Shown: positions 1-9,485, counted from the first letter of the stretch. The stretch is DNA of 64,000 nt from Mesorhizobium zhangyense (GCF_011045115.1 NZ_JAAKZG010000002.1:1-64000), one strand, 5' to 3'. The notes: generated from the letters alone by a model not told the origin. Translations and numbers: made by a program.

Positions 1-830
1 GACTTCCGCGCCCCGCTCGGTGCTTGTCCCGAGGTCGGCCGGTCACAACGCCCGCTCCATGTACATTCCATGGACAAGACGCCGCGGGTTCTCCGCATCC
101 TGCGCGATCTGTCCTTGTTCCTTCCGCCGCAGGCTTTCGCTTGCAACTTCCAGCCAGGGCATACGGCCGCAGGACGCCGGCCTGTGTCGGGCCCCTCGGG
201 TTTCTGCTACCACACCAGGGCGGGAGGTCACCGCCGCTCTCCGCAAGAGCGATGCGGGGATTATGCGGGCGGTGTCTTGGGGTGTGGATAGATTGGGCGT
301 GAAAAAATGTGTGGGGTGAGGGAAAACAATGGGTTGAGCGGAAATGAGGTGGAAATCTTTCCCACAGTTTCCGTTGGTTTCAGCTTCGACAGTTCTGCAT
401 TGCAGCAGCCATCATAGATGTTCTGGCATGGATCTCCGGGTTCCACCGCCGAACTTCGTTCGGCTACGGCCCCGAGGATGACGAGCTTGTTATTTGCGCG
501 TCTGCAGACCGCCAACGGTTGAGATTGGTGGCAAGCCCAAATGCAATTCGTCATTCTCGACCTCGTGAGCGAGGAACGAGCGGAGAGTGTCGGGAATCCA
601 TGCCGGAACGAAGAAGAGCTTCAGCGGTGCAGAACCAATGGCCATCAGGCCAGCCGTGTTCGACATGCCAGGACCAATGGCTCTCTCTACGCTCGTCTTG
701 CGGGATGACGACTTCATGGTTGGCACCGCCAGTTGCCAAGGTTTACCCTGAGATCGAAGGCCACGCCCCCACACAACGGTCACCTTTTGCCATAACCTGC
801 AACCCCGATGTTGGCCGAAGGAGAACTGCC
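1..830. other. Intergenic stretch with no convincing gene
   Basis: No open frame here has coding character or a family resemblance. The stretch contains short palindromes, for example CCGAAC-TTC-GTTCGG at 449-463 inside a segment that reads like dispersed rhizobial intergenic repeat debris. The last bases carry the ribosome binding site for the GFA-like gene that follows. The left part may be the tail of a non-coding region whose neighbouring gene is outside the window. Confidence 0.5.
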
Positions 831-1177
831 TTGGTTGAAACGTCATGCCATTGTGGCGCTATTCGCCTTGAGGTCGAGACTGCTCCGCCGAAGTGACGGA
901 TTGCAACTGCTCCATATGCCGGCGCTACGGAACGCTTTGGGCCTACTATAAGGCGCATCAGGTGCGCCGGGTGCCGCCGGCGGGTACGACCGACATCTAC
1001 AGATGCCATAATCGAGAGCTCGAGTTTCACCGCTGCGCTTCATGCGGTTGCGTGACGCACTGGGCCGCCGGTGGTCAGGTGGGGGTGAATGTCCGGCTCA
1101 TGGCGCCGGAGGTTCTGGCGCGCGCAAAGGTGCGTCATTTCGATGGTGCGGACACCTGGAAGGACCTTGATGACTGA
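831..1177 (+). pseudogene. GFA-family (glutathione-dependent formaldehyde-activating-like) protein, frameshifted
   Basis: A GFA/CENP-V-type zinc-binding fold is split between two frames. The first frame starts at TTG 831, about eight bases after AAGGAG, and gives VETSCHCGAIRLEVETAPPK before a stop at 894-896. The second frame continues from about 893 with VTDCNCSICRRYGTLW and later HRCASCGCVTHW. Together these give the family's cysteine set (CHC, CxCSxCRR, CASCG) in the right order and spacing, so a one-base shift near 885-893 most simply explains the break. Size is normal for the family once joined (about 115 residues). The family is usually a small metal-binding enzyme or carrier of uncertain substrate. 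A sequencing error could also produce this. Confidence 0.75.
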
Positions 1178-1186
1178 CGCGGTCAA

Positions 1187-1642
1187 TCAATCACGCTGCA
1201 TGCAGGCAAAATAGCTGTAAGGGCTTAGAGATATCGAGTTGGCAAACTTGATATCGTGAAAACAAATCATTTGAGCCAGCTTTGCAAGCTTGTCGGAAAT
1301 TCCATCAGAACGCACAGGCGTCGTGGGCCGCACCACCAGATCGTAGGCATGGATGGATTCGGATGACTTCCTGTGAATATCCTGCCAATCATAAACAAAC
1401 AGGCCCTTTTCCGCCAAGGTTGTGAAACTGTCAGGCTTGGGTTGCGAGATAACAACCTGATACTCGGAGTTCGACTTCAGGTTGGTGTCGACATCGTCGC
1501 CAATGAAATCCAGAATTCCCGGTTTCAGAAGCTCAACAGGTATCGGTCCCTCTCCGGCAGTAATAAAAACAGCGATACAGCCTTCCATATCGGAAGCTAT
1601 CCAACAGCAATCAATTTGGGCGGGATAGCTTGCTACTGTCAC
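1187..1642 (-). CDS. Orphan hypothetical protein (possible immunity-like protein)
   Basis: A 151-residue soluble protein starting at GTG 1642, which is preceded by GAAGGA at good spacing. The N-terminal part (DCCWIASDMEGCIAVFITAGEGPIP) resembles a group of small orphan proteins sometimes found near polymorphic toxins; that link is from memory and weak. No signal peptide or membrane segment is seen. It stands alone, convergent with the broken GFA gene, and is visibly more AT-rich than its neighbours, which hints at acquisition. No function can be assigned. Confidence 0.7.
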   Translation of the reverse strand: MTVASYPAQIDCCWIASDMEGCIAVFITAGEGPIPVELLKPGILDFIGDDVDTNLKSNSEYQVVISQPKPDSFTTLAEKGLFVYDWQDIHRKSSESIHAYDLVVRPTTPVRSDGISDKLAKLAQMICFHDIKFANSISLSPYSYFACMQRD

Positions 1643-1837
1643 ACAATTCCTTCGCGAACGCCTTTGGCGAGATGTTCCGAGCCTGCGATGTACGTCTGTT
1701 CCCTAGCCTAGCCAGAAGCGCAATCTCGACAAGGGTGGAAAAGCGCTAAGCTGGCTATCGCACCCATCCCACCAAACGATCACCTTTTGTTCCAAATTCC
1801 GCTTGGCGCGGGTCGTCCTTCGCGCTAGGTCTTTTGC

Positions 1838-4357
1838 GTGAACGACCAGAGCCGCACCGAACAGGGCCAGAGCGCCGCCATCCTTCCCGAGCCGTTCGTC
1901 AAATGGTTCGCCGGGCGGGGGTGGTCGCCGCGCGCGCATCAGATCGAGTTGCTGTCGCGGGCGCAGGCGGGAAAGTCGGTGCTGCTGATTGCGCCGACGG
2001 GGGCGGGCAAGACGCTGGCTGGCTTCATGCCGACGCTGACGGAGCTGGCAACGCGCGCCAAGCGCAAGCCGGGGCAGGCGCATCGCGGCATCCACACGCT
2101 CTACATCTCGCCGCTCAAGGCGCTGGCCGTCGATATCGAGCGCAATCTCGGCAAGCCGGTGGGCGAGATGGGCCTGCCGATCACCATGGAAACGCGCACC
2201 GGCGACACGCCGCAGCATAAGCGCCAGCGCCAGAAGCTGGTGCCGCCCGACATTTTGATGACCACGCCGGAGCAATTGGCGCTGCTGATCGCGGCTTCCG
2301 ATGCAAAACGCTTCTTCGAGGATCTGCGCTATGTCGTGCTGGACGAGCTGCATTCGCTGGTGACCTCCAAGCGCGGGCATCTGCTGGCGCTAGGGCTGGC
2401 GCGGCTGCGTTCGATCGTGCCCGGCCTGCAGGCGATCGGCCTTTCGGCGACGGTGTCGGAGCCTGACGAATTGCGGCGCTGGCTGGTGAGCCAGAACCCG
2501 CAAGGCGACATGGCCGACCTGATCACCGTGCCGGGCGGGGCCAAGCCGGAAATCTCGATCCTGGAATCGGAAGAGCATGTGCCGTGGTCCGGCCATTCGG
2601 CGCGCTATGCCATTCCCGAAATCTACGAAGCCATCCGGCAGCACCGGACGACGCTGCTCTTCGTCAACACGCGCAGCCAGGCCGAATTCCTGTTTCAGGA
2701 ACTGTGGCGCGGCAATGACGACAATCTGCCGATTGCGCTGCATCACGGCTCGCTCGATGTCGGCCAGCGCCGCCGCGTCGAAAAGGCGATGGAGACGAAT
2801 TCGCTGCGCGCCATCGTCGCGACCTCGACGCTCGATCTCGGCATCGACTGGGGCGATGTCGATCTCGTCGTGCATGTCGGCGCGCCCAAGGGGGCGAGCC
2901 GGCTGGCGCAGCGCATCGGCCGTTCCAACCACCGCATGGACGAGCCGAGCCAGGCCATTCTCATCCCGGCTAACCGCTTCGAGGTGCTGGAATGCCGGGC
3001 GGCACTCGAGGCGAATTATCTCGGCGCGCAGGATACGCCGCCGCTGATCGAAGGCGCGATCGATGTGCTGGCGCAGCACGTGCTGGGTAGCGCCTGTGCC
3101 GCGCCCTTTTATGCCGACGCGCTGTTCGAGGAGGTGAGGAGTGCGGCACCCTACGTGAACCTCGACCGCCACACCTTCGATCGCGTCGTCGATTTCGTCG
3201 CCACCGGCGGCTATGCGCTGAGAAGCTACGAGCGTTATGCCCGCATAAAGCTGACCAAGGACGGCACATGGCGCGTCAGCCATCCGCGGATCGCCCAGCA
3301 ATACCGGCTGAACATCGGCACCATCGTCGAGATGCCGGAACTGAATGTGCGCTACACCCGCCAGGGCAGGGGCGTGGCAGGGCGCGGCGGGCCGGTGCTC
3401 GGCAAGGTCGAGGAATATTTCGCCGAGACGCTGCGGCCAGGCGACAATTTTCTATTTGCCGGCAAGATCCTGCGCTTCGAGGGCATCCGCGAGAGCGAGT
3501 GTTTCGTGTCCAACGGCAGCGGCGCCAACATCATCGTGCCGTCCTATGCCGGCGGCAAGTTCCCGCTGTCGACCTATCTCGCCGGTGAGGTGCGGGCGAT
3601 GCTGGCCGACCCGGAGCGCTGGAAGCGGCTGCCCGAACAGGTGGCCGACTGGCTACGGCTGCAGAAGGAAAAGTCGGTGCTGCCGCGCCGCGACGAGATG
3701 CTGGTCGAGACCTTTCCGCGCGGCAACCGGCACTACATGGTCGCCTACCCCTTCGAGGGCCGGCTGGCGCACCAGACGCTGGGCATGCTTTTGACGCGGC
3801 GGCTGGAACGGATGGGCGCGCGCCCGCTCGGCTTCGTTGCCACCGATTATTCGCTCGCCGTCTGGGCGCTGGACGATATGGGCCACATGTTCCGCATGAA
3901 AAAGCCGTCGCTCGGTGAATTGTTCGACGAGGACATGCTGGGCGACGATCTCGATGCCTGGCTGAACGACAGCTGGATGCTGAAGCGCATGTTCCGCAAT
4001 TGCGCCGTCATTGCCGGGCTGATCGAAAAACGCTTTCCCGGACAGGAGAAAAGCGGCCGGCAAGTGACGGTGTCGGCTGACTTGATCTATGATGTGCTGC
4101 GCAGCCATGAGCCCGACCACATCCTGCTGCAGGCGACGCGCACGGACGCCGCTTCCGGCCTGCTCGATGTCAGGAGACTGGCCGAGATGCTCTCGCGCAT
4201 ACGCGGCCGAATCGTGCATAAAAGCCTCGAGCACATCTCGCCGCTGGCTGTGCCGGTCATGCTGGAGATCGGCAAGGAGCCGGTGAATGGCGGCGCCAAC
4301 GAAACGCTCCTGATGGAAGCCGCCGACCTGATCGAAGAGGCAATGGGCCCGCAATGA
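1838..4357 (+). CDS. Ligase-associated DNA damage response DEXH-box helicase (Lhr-like)
   Basis: An 839-residue SF2 helicase. Walker A APTGAGKT lies at residues 52-59 and the DELH box at 169-172, followed by a helicase C domain with HHGSLD, ATSTLDLGIDWGDVD and motif VI QRIGRSNHR, then the long DEAD-associated C-terminal domain typical of Lhr proteins. Its stop overlaps the start of the metallophosphoesterase by four bases (ATGA). That pairing is characteristic of the ligase-associated repair cluster, which in other genomes includes an ATP-dependent DNA ligase and an exonuclease; those partners are not in this window. Role: DNA unwinding in repair. Start is GTG 1838; no stronger alternative is seen. 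Confidence 0.93.
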   Translation: MNDQSRTEQGQSAAILPEPFVKWFAGRGWSPRAHQIELLSRAQAGKSVLLIAPTGAGKTLAGFMPTLTELATRAKRKPGQAHRGIHTLYISPLKALAVDIERNLGKPVGEMGLPITMETRTGDTPQHKRQRQKLVPPDILMTTPEQLALLIAASDAKRFFEDLRYVVLDELHSLVTSKRGHLLALGLARLRSIVPGLQAIGLSATVSEPDELRRWLVSQNPQGDMADLITVPGGAKPEISILESEEHVPWSGHSARYAIPEIYEAIRQHRTTLLFVNTRSQAEFLFQELWRGNDDNLPIALHHGSLDVGQRRRVEKAMETNSLRAIVATSTLDLGIDWGDVDLVVHVGAPKGASRLAQRIGRSNHRMDEPSQAILIPANRFEVLECRAALEANYLGAQDTPPLIEGAIDVLAQHVLGSACAAPFYADALFEEVRSAAPYVNLDRHTFDRVVDFVATGGYALRSYERYARIKLTKDGTWRVSHPRIAQQYRLNIGTIVEMPELNVRYTRQGRGVAGRGGPVLGKVEEYFAETLRPGDNFLFAGKILRFEGIRESECFVSNGSGANIIVPSYAGGKFPLSTYLAGEVRAMLADPERWKRLPEQVADWLRLQKEKSVLPRRDEMLVETFPRGNRHYMVAYPFEGRLAHQTLGMLLTRRLERMGARPLGFVATDYSLAVWALDDMGHMFRMKKPSLGELFDEDMLGDDLDAWLNDSWMLKRMFRNCAVIAGLIEKRFPGQEKSGRQVTVSADLIYDVLRSHEPDHILLQATRTDAASGLLDVRRLAEMLSRIRGRIVHKSLEHISPLAVPVMLEIGKEPVNGGANETLLMEAADLIEEAMGPQ

Positions 4358-5067
4358 CGCTTGCAGTGCGCGCGATGACACCGAAGAACGAGGCGATCAC
4401 CATCGCCGGCGAGCGGGTGATCTGCGACCAGCGCGGCGTGCTGTTCATGCCCGAGATGGAGATGCTGGTCGTCTCCGACCTGCATCTGGAAAAGGGGTCT
4501 TCCTACGCGATCCGGCGTGGCGCGCTGCTGCCGCCTTACGATACCGCGGCGACCCTGGCGCGGCTTGCCCATGTCATCGAGGATTATTCTCCAAGGCGCG
4601 TCATCAGCCTCGGCGACAGTTTTCATGACGGGGCCGGGGCGGCGCGACTGCCGGATATCTTCCGCGAGCGGCTGGAAGCGATGATGGCCGGGCGCGACTG
4701 GTTCTGGGTCGCCGGCAACCACGACCCGCAGGCGCCCGCCGACCTGCCCGGCGAGACGGTGCAGGAGATCGCCGTCGGCGGCCTGATGTTCCGGCACGAG
4801 CCTTCTTCTTCCTCGGTGGAGGGTGAGATTTCCGGCCACCTCCACCCCTGCGCGCGCATCGTCCAGCGCGGCCGCTCGGTGCGGCGGCGCTGTTTCGCCA
4901 GCGACGGCGCGCGCATCATCATGCCGGCCTTCGGGGCGTATACGGGCTCGCTGAACGTGCTCGACCGCGCCTATACCGGCCTGTTCCGCATGGAGAGCCT
5001 GATTGCCTATATGCTTGGAACGCACCGGATATTTCCGATTGCGGGATCGATGCTGCGGCCGGGGTAG
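4354..5067 (+). CDS. pdeM: Ligase-associated DNA damage response endonuclease PdeM
   Basis: A 237-residue calcineurin-like metallophosphoesterase. The metal-binding motifs appear in order: SDLHLEKGSS, GDSFHDG, GNHDP, RHEP and GHLHP. It is translationally coupled to the helicase by an ATGA overlap, the diagnostic context for the PdeM family (single-strand DNA endonuclease/phosphodiesterase associated with repair ligases). It acts in the cytoplasm, presumably with the helicase. It is followed by a large inverted repeat that separates it from the convergent TIGR02186 gene. Confidence 0.9.
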   Translation: MTLAVRAMTPKNEAITIAGERVICDQRGVLFMPEMEMLVVSDLHLEKGSSYAIRRGALLPPYDTAATLARLAHVIEDYSPRRVISLGDSFHDGAGAARLPDIFRERLEAMMAGRDWFWVAGNHDPQAPADLPGETVQEIAVGGLMFRHEPSSSSVEGEISGHLHPCARIVQRGRSVRRRCFASDGARIIMPAFGAYTGSLNVLDRAYTGLFRMESLIAYMLGTHRIFPIAGSMLRPG

Positions 5068-5087
5068 AAATTTTGCTGAGCGCAGAA

Positions 5088-5274
5088 GTTTGCGCTCGAC
5101 GTTGCCCCCTCTGGCCTGCCGGCCATCTCCCCCTCAGGTGGGGAGATCAGCCTTCATGGTGATTTTCGCCAATCTTGAACATTGCAGGATGGGCGGCGTA
5201 AGCGAAGCTGCTAATCTCCCCACCTGCGGGGGAGATGGCCGGCAGGCCAGAGGGGGGCAACGTAGAGCGCAAAC
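5088..5274. repeat. Large imperfect inverted repeat between convergent genes
   Basis: Arms at 5088-5151 and 5210-5274 are near-perfect reverse complements (about 64 bases, a handful of mismatches) around a spacer of about 58 bases. The core of each arm contains CTGGCCTGCCGGCCATCTCC and GGTGGGGAGAT. It sits exactly between the 3' ends of pdeM and the convergent TIGR02186 gene, where it could act as a two-way transcription barrier. It is probably a dispersed rhizobial palindromic element (inference). Confidence 0.85.
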
Positions 5275-5294
5275 CGTCCCCGTGAAGCTCCGCC

Positions 5295-6089
5295 TCAATC
5301 CCGGCGGAAAATGATGCGCCCGAGCCAGCCGGTGAGCATCGCCAGCCCGACGGCGAAGACGCCGAACCAGAAGGCATGGTTGTTGGCGAAGCGGTAGATG
5401 GTCTGCTCGAAGCCGGATTTGTAGATGGCGAGCTGCGCCGAGGTTTCCTTGACGAAGACGCCGTTGCGGAACAGGAAGGCGCGCGCGCGGTGTGTGCCGA
5501 CGGGCACGTTGGGCGCCAGCGAAAGGGCTGCGCGGAAAAGGTTGGCCGACAGGAACTGCACGCCGCCGATGCGCTCGCTGTAGAGGCCGGTTGCCTTCTT
5601 GCGTTCGCGCAGGGCCGCCGTGAACTCGGCGATCGTCACTGGGTCGTCAGTCGTGTCTGCCGGCTGGATATAAAGGTTGTCCGCACCCAGTGCGAGCTGC
5701 TTGTAATTCTTCGGCTCGGCGATGTCGCGGAAGGCGCGCGTCGTGGCGACGGAGTAGGAGGAGGGGACGTTCTCGAATGTCTCCGAATCCAGGTTAATCC
5801 ACATGCCGAGCACGCGTTCCTTGCGCCGCACGACGACGGGCTTTGCCGGTCCCTCCAGCACGACGATGACGTCGTATCGGCCCTGCCGGTTTATCAGCGG
5901 GTCGGCGTTCTCGACCGCGCCGAAGATCGTCAGGTCGGCGCCGCTGAAGTCGGCGGTGATGGCGACGCGGTCGGTCGACAGGCCGATCTGGATGTTTTCG
6001 GGATTGGGTAGCTGAGCTTGCGCAAGCGCTGCCCCGAATGCCGGCAAGGCCGCGACGAGCGCGGCAGCCAAGATCGCCGCCAGCCTCAC
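5295..6089 (-). CDS. TIGR02186 family membrane-anchored periplasmic protein
   Basis: A 264-residue protein starting at GTG 6089, whose GTGA overlaps the stop of the upstream TauE gene. It has a signal peptide (VRLAAILAAALVAALPAFGAALA), a periplasmic domain beginning IQIGLSTDRVAITADFSGADLTIFGAVE, and one C-terminal membrane helix (FWFGVFAVGLAMLTGWLGRIIF) ending in a positive tail. This is the architecture of the TIGR02186 family, which is regularly encoded next to TauE/SafE exporters in alphaproteobacteria. It is thought to assist the exporter; its biochemical role is not established. Confidence 0.85.
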   Translation of the reverse strand: MRLAAILAAALVAALPAFGAALAQAQLPNPENIQIGLSTDRVAITADFSGADLTIFGAVENADPLINRQGRYDVIVVLEGPAKPVVVRRKERVLGMWINLDSETFENVPSSYSVATTRAFRDIAEPKNYKQLALGADNLYIQPADTTDDPVTIAEFTAALRERKKATGLYSERIGGVQFLSANLFRAALSLAPNVPVGTHRARAFLFRNGVFVKETSAQLAIYKSGFEQTIYRFANNHAFWFGVFAVGLAMLTGWLGRIIFRRD

Positions 6090-7015
6090 AGGTGGCCCCC
6101 GTCGATGCCGGTGAGGGAGTAAAGCGTGTTCGGCCGCACGAACAGGTCGAAGGCGAGCCGCAGTGCCACCGCCAGCACCAGTAGCGCAAGCAGGGCGCGA
6201 AGCTGTTCGCCGCGCAGCTTCTGTCCGGCCTTGGCGCCATATTGCGCGCCGGCGACACCGCCCACCATCAGCACGAAGGCCAGCACGATGTCGACTGTCT
6301 GGTTGGTGGTGGAATGGACGATGGTCGTATAGGCGGAGACGAAGATGATCTGGAACAGCGAGGTGCCGATGACGACATTGGTCGGCACTTTCAGCAGATA
6401 GATCAGCGCCGGAACCATGATGAAGCCGCCGCCCACGCCCATGATGGACGACAGGAAACCGATGCCGGCGCCGAGCCCGAGCACCGGGATGACACTGACG
6501 AAAAGCTTCGAGGCGCGGAACCGCATCTTCAGCGGCAGGCGGTGGATCCAGTTGTGCTGGCCGGATTTCTTCAGCGCCGGCGCCGCACCATCCTTGGACT
6601 TGCGGATGGCGTTGACGCTCTCCACCATCATCAGGGCGCCGACGGTGCCGAGCAGGATGACGTAGAGCAGCGAAATGAACAGGTCGAGCTGGCCGATCGC
6701 GCGCAGCAGCGCAAAGACATAGATGCCGAGCGTCGAGCCGACGATGCCGCCCAGAAGAAGCATCGTTCCGAGCTTGAAATCGAGCGTGCCGCGCTTGAAA
6801 TGGGCAAGCGCGCCGGAGAATGACGAGGCAATGACCTGGTTCGCGCCGGTGGCAACCGCTATGGCCGGGGGGATGTTGTAGAAGATCAGCAGCGGCGTGA
6901 TGAGGAAGCCGCCGCCGACGCCGAACATGCCCGACAGAAACCCGACCGCGGCGCCCATTGCAAGCAGCACGAGGATGTTGGCCGATAATTCTGCGATCGG
7001 GAGATAGATGCCCAC
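6086..7015 (-). CDS. Sulfite exporter TauE/SafE family protein
   Basis: A 309-residue inner-membrane protein with about eight predicted transmembrane helices in two internally repeated halves. The duplicated glycine-rich motif is clear: GMFGVGGGFLITPLLI near the N-terminus and SSIMGVGGGFIMVPALI in the second half. TauE/SafE proteins export sulfite, organosulfonates or related anions; the substrate cannot be told from sequence. It is first in a two-gene operon with the TIGR02186 protein. Confidence 0.9.
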   Translation of the reverse strand: MGIYLPIAELSANILVLLAMGAAVGFLSGMFGVGGGFLITPLLIFYNIPPAIAVATGANQVIASSFSGALAHFKRGTLDFKLGTMLLLGGIVGSTLGIYVFALLRAIGQLDLFISLLYVILLGTVGALMMVESVNAIRKSKDGAAPALKKSGQHNWIHRLPLKMRFRASKLFVSVIPVLGLGAGIGFLSSIMGVGGGFIMVPALIYLLKVPTNVVIGTSLFQIIFVSAYTTIVHSTTNQTVDIVLAFVLMVGGVAGAQYGAKAGQKLRGEQLRALLALLVLAVALRLAFDLFVRPNTLYSLTGIDGGHL

Positions 7016-7331
7016 CCGTCAAACTCTACGCTATGTGCCTGCCGGCCAAGACTGTCCCTTGCCCTCGGTCGTTACATTGCTCTTGCGCCGACATTGCGGC
7101 GAAGTCAAACATCAGGGGCAGTCTAAAACAAAAAGCATGTCAGCGGGTTAACGGCGACCGCCATTAGCGGTCGTATTTGAAAATACGTTTGTGTGTTTGC
7201 CGGTGATCGCATCGCGTTGATACGGTCTTGGCGATAGTAACGGGACCGGTCAGTCGCCTCGACGGCGGTCCAACGCAGGTCATCACGCGATGCCCACGGG
7301 ATTTCGAGGCAGTCAGTCTCAAGCAGTCGGA
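7016..7331. other. Intergenic region with two adjacent hairpins
   Basis: No gene is seen between the TauE start and the end of the orphan at 7332. Two contiguous inverted repeats are present: GACCGC/GCGGTC at 7156-7172 and CGTATTT/AAATACG at 7172-7187. They could be operator sites for the leftward exporter operon, but they lie about 140 bases upstream of its start, so this is only a suggestion. Confidence 0.45.
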
Positions 7332-7826
7332 CTACCCAAGGATGGGCACTCTGGAGACAGACACAAGGGGCTTCATTCCTTCATTGAAAAGGACAGATAC
7401 CTCCTTGTTTCGACTCCTGTACATTCTTACTTCTGTGTAAGAATCTTCTTCTGAATTATCATTTTCAGGAAACTCATCGGTTGTTTTAAGTATAGTTGAG
7501 ATAATACCTTCCGGCAAATTTGAAATTTTCCTCCCGTCTTGCAGAAAAGCGTCATAAGTTGAAATGTGATATACCTTGAAATGGCTTTTCGAGCCTGGTA
7601 CGGAAAAGAGCGTGTTTATCACGCCGACATCTATATATTTCCCGTCGATTTCAAATCGAATTTCAAGTGTGTCCAGTGAGGCATCGCGCTCGCTAAGCAC
7701 CACTTTCCATCCTATCGCGGCTTCAACCAATTGATCGAGCGCCATGTCGAGGTAAAAGGGGTGGATTCCATGTCCCTCGACAAATTCAAAGTTGACAGGG
7801 GATTTGGCTTTTGTCCCTTCACCCAT
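7332..7826 (-). CDS. Orphan hypothetical protein
   Basis: A 164-residue acidic soluble protein. The start at ATG 7826 was chosen because AAAGGAGAG lies just upstream; a longer in-frame extension has no such signal. There is no recognisable domain, signal peptide or membrane segment. The sequence is more AT-rich than the flanking exporter genes and codon use differs, suggesting recent acquisition. It stands alone between two leftward transporter units. No function is proposed. Confidence 0.65.
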   Translation of the reverse strand: MGEGTKAKSPVNFEFVEGHGIHPFYLDMALDQLVEAAIGWKVVLSERDASLDTLEIRFEIDGKYIDVGVINTLFSVPGSKSHFKVYHISTYDAFLQDGRKISNLPEGIISTILKTTDEFPENDNSEEDSYTEVRMYRSRNKEVSVLFNEGMKPLVSVSRVPILG

Positions 7827-7998
7827 AAGTCTCTCCTTTGCGGCTTTCATTTCGTGTCTTCCTGGCTTCATTGCAGCCCTCGAAGCTTGTTTCGTGCTGG
7901 CCCGCTGTACATCCCTCCGGTCGGCCAACTATCTGCCATAGCAGCGGTGTCCTGAAGGATCGACATCTTTCATTTGAGCCTTGACAGTCCATCGCCCC

Positions 7999-8610
7999 TC
8001 ACCGATCGGCCAGCGCCAGCCTCACACCGAGCAGCACGAAGGCGCCGGCGAATGTACGGCGCATCCAGGTCATTACCGCCGGGCGAGAGATGACCTTGTC
8101 GCGCACGGAGGCCGCAAACAGCCCGTAGCCTACGAAGACGACAAAGGTCATCACCATGAACACGCCGCTCAGAAGCAGCATGCGCGACAGCGGGTATGCC
8201 TCGCCGGTGCTGATGAATTGCGGCAGGAAGGCGAGGAAGAAGATCGACAGTTTCGGATTGAGGATGTTGACGAGGATGCCGGTGAGGGCGATCCGGCCCG
8301 TCGAACGTTCCGCGACTTCCTCATCAACCTTCAGCGAGCCGTTCTCGCGAAGCGCATTCCAGGCCATGTAGAGCAGATAGGCGACGCCGGCATATTTGAA
8401 GATGTGGAAGGCAAGCGCGCTGGTGTGCAGGATCGCCGCCAGCCCCATGATCGCAGCCGCCATATGCGGGACGATGCCGACGGTGCAGCCGAAGGCGGCG
8501 GCGACACTGGCGCGCGCTCCCTGCGAAAGGCCGGTCGCCAGCGTGTAGACGACGCCGGTGCCGGGCGACACCACGATGATGAAGGACGTGATCAGGAATT
8601 CGATGCTCAT
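7999..8610 (-). CDS. LysE/RhtB family amino-acid exporter
   Basis: A 203-residue membrane protein with about six transmembrane helices. The family N-terminus is present (FLITSFIIVVSPGTGVVYTLATGLSQGARA), as is the ILVNILNPKLSIFFLAFLPQF segment. LysE/RhtB proteins export amino acids or homoserine lactones. It lies 71 bases downstream of, and on the same strand as, the AraC regulator, so the two may form a regulator-exporter unit. Confidence 0.9.
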   Translation of the reverse strand: MSIEFLITSFIIVVSPGTGVVYTLATGLSQGARASVAAAFGCTVGIVPHMAAAIMGLAAILHTSALAFHIFKYAGVAYLLYMAWNALRENGSLKVDEEVAERSTGRIALTGILVNILNPKLSIFFLAFLPQFISTGEAYPLSRMLLLSGVFMVMTFVVFVGYGLFAASVRDKVISRPAVMTWMRRTFAGAFVLLGVRLALADR

Positions 8611-8681
8611 GTCGGTTCTCCAGTGAGAAAACCGATTTGAGCCGGGTCGGGGCCTGTCGTCTTGAACGAAATTGCAGGCGG

Positions 8682-9485
8682 TCAGGCGACAGTGGCTGCG
8701 TAGGCTCCGGGCGATATACCGTATTTGCGTGCGAAGGTCCGCGTCATATGGCTCTGGTCGGCAAAGCCGCTGCCGGCGGCGGCCTCGGCCAGTGGCGTCC
8801 CTTGGGCGATCAACCGGCGGGCGAGGTCGGCGCGCCGCTGCATGAGATAGGCGTGTGGGGTGAAGCCGGTCGCCCTGGCAAAGCCGCGCAGCACCTGAAA
8901 CCGGCTCATGCCGCTTTGCCGCGCAAGCTCGGCAAGCGTGACTGCCGCGACAGGCTCGTCGTCGATCAACTGCCTTGCGCGCATGATTGCCATGGGCGTG
9001 GCGTGCAGGGCTGCCGGCTCGTCCCTCTCGCGCAGAACGCCGGCCAGCAGGCGCAGCAGCAGTTCCTCGCGCAGCAGGTCGGGGCCGTCCTCGGTGATGG
9101 CGGCGTAGAGGCGATGGAACAGGCTGGCGACTTCGGCGTCGGTCTTCGTCGGCCATACGAATTCGCAGTCTTTCGACGCGCCTTCACTCATGTCGGAGAA
9201 TGCGTTCTGGATGACCGCCGGATCGAAATAGAGCATCCGCCACGACCGCCCGGCATCACTGAGCGGCATGCCGTCATGGACCTCGCCGGGGTTGACGGTG
9301 ACGGTGTCGCCGCGCACGGACTCCACCATGCCGCGCCCGCTCAGCGATTTCTGCGCGCCCTGATGGATGACGCCGATGCCGTATTGCTCATGCCAGTGCC
9401 GCGTGAAGGCATGGCGCGTGGCGGCCTCGACCGCTTGCACGCCGGCGGTTCTGCAACGCAGCATCCTGAATTGGACGGCTGGCAT
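8682..9485 (-). CDS. AraC family transcriptional regulator
   Basis: A 267-residue regulator. The N-terminal cupin-like sensor domain contains RHWHEQYGIGVIHQG and PGEVHDGMP. The C-terminal AraC double helix-turn-helix spans roughly residues 170-262, with LARQSGMSRFQVLRGFARATGFTPHAYLMQRR and the second helix in ADQSHMTRTFARKYGISPGAY. This layout is typical of AraC regulators that sit beside LysE exporters and sense a small molecule. Its likely target is the adjacent exporter gene. Confidence 0.9.
   Translation of the reverse strand: MPAVQFRMLRCRTAGVQAVEAATRHAFTRHWHEQYGIGVIHQGAQKSLSGRGMVESVRGDTVTVNPGEVHDGMPLSDAGRSWRMLYFDPAVIQNAFSDMSEGASKDCEFVWPTKTDAEVASLFHRLYAAITEDGPDLLREELLLRLLAGVLRERDEPAALHATPMAIMRARQLIDDEPVAAVTLAELARQSGMSRFQVLRGFARATGFTPHAYLMQRRADLARRLIAQGTPLAEAAAGSGFADQSHMTRTFARKYGISPGAYAATVA

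Noticed and set aside
5295-7022. One long minus-strand frame covering both the TIGR02186 gene and the TauE gene
   Set aside because: The upstream part is a wrong-frame reading of the TauE gene; the real TIGR02186 gene starts at GTG 6089 with a signal peptide.
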